Assembly: GCA_945901665.1 (NCBI GenBank)
Contig: CAMDLJ010000104.1
Location: 1-8,081 of the forward strand
Length of the DNA stretch: 8,081 nucleotides
Source: Bordetella parapertussis
Lineage (GTDB): Bacteria > Pseudomonadota > Gammaproteobacteria > Burkholderiales > Burkholderiaceae
Reading direction: 5' to 3'
Shown here: one piece after another, positions 5,262 to 8,081 of the stretch
Layout: every line of letters begins with the position of its first letter
Numbering within the stretch: the first letter of the stretch is position 1
Notes under the pieces: generated by a model
The model's database searches: none
What the model was told of the DNA's origin: nothing
What the model saw: the letters and a program-made list of their open reading frames with translations, nothing else
Made by a program: the position numbers and the translations under genes

Positions 5262-6806
5262 TCAGGCCGGAACGAACAAGGCTTTGTACTGCTCGCGCAG
5301 CAGGTTTTTTTGCACCTTGCCCATGGTGTTGCGCGGCAACTCAGCCACCACTTCACAGTGTTTGGGCACCTTGAAGTTGGCCAAACTGGCCTTGAGCGCC
5401 AACAACACCGCACCGGCCTGCACCGCGGCGCCGGGCTTGGCAATCACCACTGCCACGCCCACTTCGCCAAAGTCGGGGTGGGGCACGCCCACCAAAGCGC
5501 TCTCTGCCACGCCGGGCATCTCGTTGATAAAACTCTCCACCTCGGCCGGGTACACGTTGTAGCCGCCGCTGATGATCAGGTCTTTGCTGCGCCCCACAAT
5601 CCGCACATAGCCGCGCGCGTCCACCGCGCCCACGTCACCGGTTTTGAAAAACCCATCGGCAGTGAACTCCTCGGCGGTTTTCTCGGGCATGCGCCAATAG
5701 GCCTTGAACACATTCGGTCCCTTGACCTGAATCCCGCCCACCTCGTCCACCCCCAAGGTGTGGCCCGCATCGTCTTGCACCCGCAGGCCCACCCCCGGCA
5801 GGGGAAAGCCCACCGTGGCACCCCGGCGCTCGCTTTGCCCGCCATAACGCGCATCGGCCGCATACGGGTTGGAGGTGAGCATGGCCGTCTCGCTCATGCC
5901 GTAGCGCTCCAAAATGGTGTGGCCGGTGCGGGTTTGCCAGTCTTTGAAGGTTTCAATCAACAACGGGGCTGAACCGGCAATGAACAAGCGCATGCGCGAT
6001 GCGGCCTCTACCGTGAGCGCGGGCTCAGTGAGCATGCGCACATACAAGGTGGGCACACCCATGAACACGCTGGCGCGGGCCATGTCGGCAATCACCCGCT
6101 TGGGGTCAAACTTGGCATGCCACAGCATGGGGCTGCCATTGAGCAGCGCCCCGTGCAACGCCACAAACAGGCCATGCACGTGAAATATGGGCAAAGCGTG
6201 GATCAGCACGTCGCCCGGCACCCAACCCCAATAGTCTTTCAACATTCGGGCATTGCTCAGCAAGTTGTCGTGCGTGAGCATCGCCCCTTTGCTGCGCCCG
6301 GTGGTGCCGCTGGTATAGAGGATGGCGGCCAAATCGTCCGGCCCGCAGTGAGCAGGGGTGTGCTGGTCGCTGTGGTGGGCGGCACGATCGAGCAAGCTGC
6401 CCGTGCGGTCATCGTTCAAGGTGAACACATGGCGCGTACCAGCTTGAAACGCAATTTTGCTCACCCAGCCAAAGTTTTTGCCGGTGCACACCACCACCGC
6501 CGGTTCGGCATTGCCCACAAAGTAAGCCACCTCGGCGCTTTGGTAGGCGGTATTGAGCGGCAAAAACACATGGCCCGCACGCAAAGTGGCCAGGTACAAC
6601 AACATCGCCTCGACCGACTTCTCCACCTGCACCGCCACCCGCGAGCGCGGGGGTAAATCCAAGTCGTCGAGCAAATTGGCCAGCATGGCGCTGGCGCGCT
6701 CCAGGTCGCGCCAGCTGTAGTGCAGCCCGTTATCGGTCTCCACGGCCATGGCGTTCAAGTCAGTGGGGAAGGCCCCGCGCAAAGCGACAAATAAGTTGTG
6801 GTTCAT
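5262..6806 (-). CDS. matB: Malonyl-CoA synthetase (malonate-CoA ligase), ANL superfamily
   Basis: A 514-residue acyl-adenylate-forming enzyme that joins malonate (sometimes methylmalonate) to CoA using ATP in the cytoplasm. Core motifs run in order: P-loop YTSGTTGRSKG (164-174), ERYGMSET (300-307), FKTGD (387-391), GRSKDLIISGGYNVYP (405-420) and C-terminal PRNTMGKVQK (491-500) with catalytic Lys497. SETAMLTSNPY followed by TVGFPLPGVGLRV (305-343) is the MatB-like substrate region and distinguishes it from acetyl- or fatty-acyl-CoA ligases. Rhizobial MatB is about 504 residues. The loop between SNPY and GATVG appears about seven residues longer than in the MatB sequences I remember. It sits 47 nt after tctC2, with which it probably shares an operon. 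No malonyl-CoA decarboxylase gene (matA) is seen, so malonyl-CoA may feed fatty-acid or polyketide synthesis, or be decarboxylated by an enzyme encoded elsewhere. The Shine-Dalgarno is weak (GGA, close to the start). Confidence 0.88.
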   Translation of the reverse strand: MNHNLFVALRGAFPTDLNAMAVETDNGLHYSWRDLERASAMLANLLDDLDLPPRSRVAVQVEKSVEAMLLYLATLRAGHVFLPLNTAYQSAEVAYFVGNAEPAVVVCTGKNFGWVSKIAFQAGTRHVFTLNDDRTGSLLDRAAHHSDQHTPAHCGPDDLAAILYTSGTTGRSKGAMLTHDNLLSNARMLKDYWGWVPGDVLIHALPIFHVHGLFVALHGALLNGSPMLWHAKFDPKRVIADMARASVFMGVPTLYVRMLTEPALTVEAASRMRLFIAGSAPLLIETFKDWQTRTGHTILERYGMSETAMLTSNPYAADARYGGQSERRGATVGFPLPGVGLRVQDDAGHTLGVDEVGGIQVKGPNVFKAYWRMPEKTAEEFTADGFFKTGDVGAVDARGYVRIVGRSKDLIISGGYNVYPAEVESFINEMPGVAESALVGVPHPDFGEVGVAVVIAKPGAAVQAGAVLLALKASLANFKVPKHCEVVAELPRNTMGKVQKNLLREQYKALFVPA

Positions 6807-6822
6807 GGTCCATCACATCCAC

Positions 6823-6836
6823 GGGGCCTGCGCCCC
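6823..6836 (-). other. Small GC hairpin in the tctC2-matB gap
   Basis: GGGGC (6832-6836 read on minus) and GCCCC (6823-6827 read on minus) form a perfect five-pair stem around GCAG, 16 nt before the matB ATG. No T-run follows, so it is not an intrinsic terminator. It could tune matB translation or mark an mRNA processing site. Confidence 0.4.
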
Positions 6837-6853
6837 AATTTAAAAACGCCAAC

Positions 6854-7837
6854 TCAGTCGAGCTTGGCCCCCGAAGCCTTCACCACCACAGACCAACGCT
6901 TGATTTCACTGGCGATGAAAGCCCCAAACTGCGCGCCCGTCACATTGGGGTATTCGGCCCCGTTGCCGGCCCACGCGGCCTTGATCTCGGGAGAAGCGGC
7001 AATTTTTTGGCTCCAATCGATAAAACCGGCTTGCGCATCAGCGGGCGTGCCCTTGGGCGCCCACATGCCATACCACGTGCTCACGGTGTAGTCGGGTAGC
7101 CCCAACTCGGCAGCGCACGGCACATCCGGAAAAGCCGCATTGCGCTTGGCCCCGGCCACCATCAGCGCCTTGATGCGCCCGCCCTTGATGTGCGCCGCCG
7201 ACGAACCCAGGCCGTCAAACATCATGTCCACATTGCCTGCTATCAGGTCTTGCAAAGCCGGCCCTGCGCCACGGTAGGGGATGTGGGTGATGAAGGTTTG
7301 GGTCTGCAACTTGAACAACTCGCCCGCCAAATGGTGCGAGGTGCCACCCCCGGCCGAGCCGTAATTGAGACGCCCGGGGTTTTTGCGCAACTGCTCCAAA
7401 AAGGCTTTGTAGTCACCCGGCACATTTTTCGGGTTCACCACCAGCACCTGGGGCACCGTGGCCATCAAGGCCAGGGGGATGAAGTCTTTTTCCAAGTCGT
7501 AATCGAGTTTGGGGTACATCGACGGCGCAATCGAGTGGTGCACCGCCCCCATGAAAAACGTGTAGCCATCGGGCACAGCCTTGGCCGCAATGCCCGCGCC
7601 CAAGGTGCCACCGGCCCCACCGCGGTTGTCAATCACCAACTGTTTGCCCGTCATCTTGGCAAACTGGGCGGCAAACGGGCGTGCAAATGCATCGGTGCCT
7701 CCGCCTGCGGGAAAAGGCACCACCACATTGAGTGACTTGGTCGGCCATGCCGATTGGGCATGTAAACCCAGGTGGGCACTGGCCAGGGCGCCAGCGCCCC
7801 ATTGCAGCCACTGGCGGCGGTCGATGTTTGTTGTCAT
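6854..7837 (-). CDS. Bug/TctC-family periplasmic substrate-binding protein (tctC2), Tat-like signal
   Basis: A 327-residue TTT-type solute-binding protein. The N-terminus MTTNIDRRQWLQWGAGALAS carries a twin-arginine-like motif (Arg7-Arg8-Gln-Trp-Leu) with a short, weakly hydrophobic region and likely cleavage after Ala27 (LHA|QSAWPTK), which suggests Tat export of a folded protein. Family motifs are VVVPFPAGGGTDAFAR (38-53), NRGGAGGTLGAGIA (71-84), [18 protein letters not shown] (180-197) and WYGMWAPKGTPAD (255-267). ATG 7837 is preferred over an ATG 42 codons upstream because it has AGGAG six bases before it and starts the signal peptide. It shares a 16-residue identical block with tctC1 but is otherwise clearly diverged. 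It precedes matB by 47 nt on the same strand, so malonate or a related dicarboxylate is a reasonable guess for its ligand. No tctAB genes are present. Confidence 0.92.
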   Translation of the reverse strand: MTTNIDRRQWLQWGAGALASAHLGLHAQSAWPTKSLNVVVPFPAGGGTDAFARPFAAQFAKMTGKQLVIDNRGGAGGTLGAGIAAKAVPDGYTFFMGAVHHSIAPSMYPKLDYDLEKDFIPLALMATVPQVLVVNPKNVPGDYKAFLEQLRKNPGRLNYGSAGGGTSHHLAGELFKLQTQTFITHIPYRGAGPALQDLIAGNVDMMFDGLGSSAAHIKGGRIKALMVAGAKRNAAFPDVPCAAELGLPDYTVSTWYGMWAPKGTPADAQAGFIDWSQKIAASPEIKAAWAGNGAEYPNVTGAQFGAFIASEIKRWSVVVKASGAKLD

Positions 7838-7843
7838 TCGTAT

Positions 7844-7848
7844 CTCCT
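7844..7848 (-). promoter_or_regulatory. Shine-Dalgarno AGGAG of tctC2 (decides the start)
   Basis: AGGAG is read on the minus strand six bases before ATG 7837. It is the strongest ribosome-binding site in the window and rules out the longer open frame that begins at 7963. Confidence 0.85.
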
Positions 7849-7983
7849 GGGTGTTGTGGATGTGAACGTGGGTGAACATGGTGCGGCGGATGTCCTTTTG
7901 CAGGCGCGCCAACATTTGCAAGTGTGCCGGCCCCGCAAGCCCGTCACCCATATGCCCATGCACGGTGCGCCGTCACACGAGCG

Positions 7984-8081
7984 TCATTTTGCCTTTTTTG
8001 CCCAAACCCACAAAAGCGCGCCGCCCAGCACCATGGGCACGCACAACCACTGGCCCATGCTCCAGCCCAGCCAGAGCAAAC
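7984..8081 (-). CDS. lgt: Prolipoprotein diacylglyceryl transferase Lgt, last 31 codons plus stop (5' part outside window)
   Basis: Lgt is an inner-membrane enzyme that moves diacylglycerol from phosphatidylglycerol to the lipobox Cys of prolipoproteins, the first step of lipoprotein maturation. The frame from 8079 reads LLWLGWSMGQWLCVPMVLGG, then ALLWVWAKKAK and a TGA stop (7986-7984). The S/T-M-G-Q-W-L-x-x-P-M signature followed by a last hydrophobic helix and a short basic tail is what I recall of the Lgt C-terminus. Only about 10% of the protein is visible, so no catalytic residue can be checked. The 146-bp gap to tctC2 (7838-7983) has no clear terminator, so partial read-through into tctC2 is possible. 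Confidence 0.75.
   Translation of the reverse strand, partial: LLWLGWSMGQWLCVPMVLGGALLWVWAKKAK

Noticed and set aside
5115..5972. Plus-strand ORF starting in the AEC-matB gap
   Set aside because: Most of it is antisense to matB, and no recognisable domain or ribosome-binding site is present.
7880..7925. Sigma-54 promoter upstream of tctC2
   Set aside because: GG and GC pairs are present, but their spacing is 7 or 11 bases where 10 is required, so the -24/-12 pattern is not met.

Overview
The window is a GC-rich stretch of bacterial chromosome that looks betaproteobacterial, most likely Burkholderiales of the Comamonadaceae type. The reasons are two Bug/TctC-type periplasmic binding proteins (a family greatly expanded in that order), the set of neighbouring housekeeping genes, and many C- or G-ending codons mixed with frequent TTG leucine. 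This placement comes from gene content; no database search was run. Coding density is high. I see no tRNA, rRNA, transposase, CRISPR array or integration scar, and no gene whose base composition stands out.

Left part (1-1997): a minus-strand pair made of a left-handed beta-helix gamma-carbonic-anhydrase-like protein followed by the Hsp33 redox chaperone gene hslO (cut by the window edge). The two are joined by a one-base stop/start overlap. A DUF455 ferritin-like diiron protein diverges from this pair. The 42-bp gap between them carries a perfect 14-bp palindrome that reads as the same TACAAT -10 box on both strands.

Middle (1998-4178): a non-coding stretch of about 180 bp holds a degenerate array of roughly 10-bp units and inverted repeats, between the convergent DUF455 gene and xerD. 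Upstream of xerD on the same strand is a Bug/TctC binding protein gene (tctC1). Its stop region and the xerD start region carry the same 12-bp sequence, which creates an 8-codon mini-ORF bridging the two genes.

Right part (4179-8081): an AEC-family permease gene diverges from tctC1 and converges on a minus-strand unit of a second Bug/TctC gene (tctC2) followed by a malonyl-CoA synthetase gene (matB). The last 98 bases encode the C-terminus of prolipoprotein diacylglyceryl transferase (lgt) on the minus strand.

How the genes may work together: tctC2-matB, with the nearby AEC permease (the family that includes MdcF malonate carriers), suggests capture and CoA activation of malonate or a related dicarboxylate. 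No tctA/tctB membrane genes, malonyl-CoA decarboxylase or dedicated regulator is in view. I found no clearly new biological system. The points most worth a second look are the symmetric divergent promoter, the 10-bp repeat array, the mini-ORF relay before xerD, and the possible malonate module.
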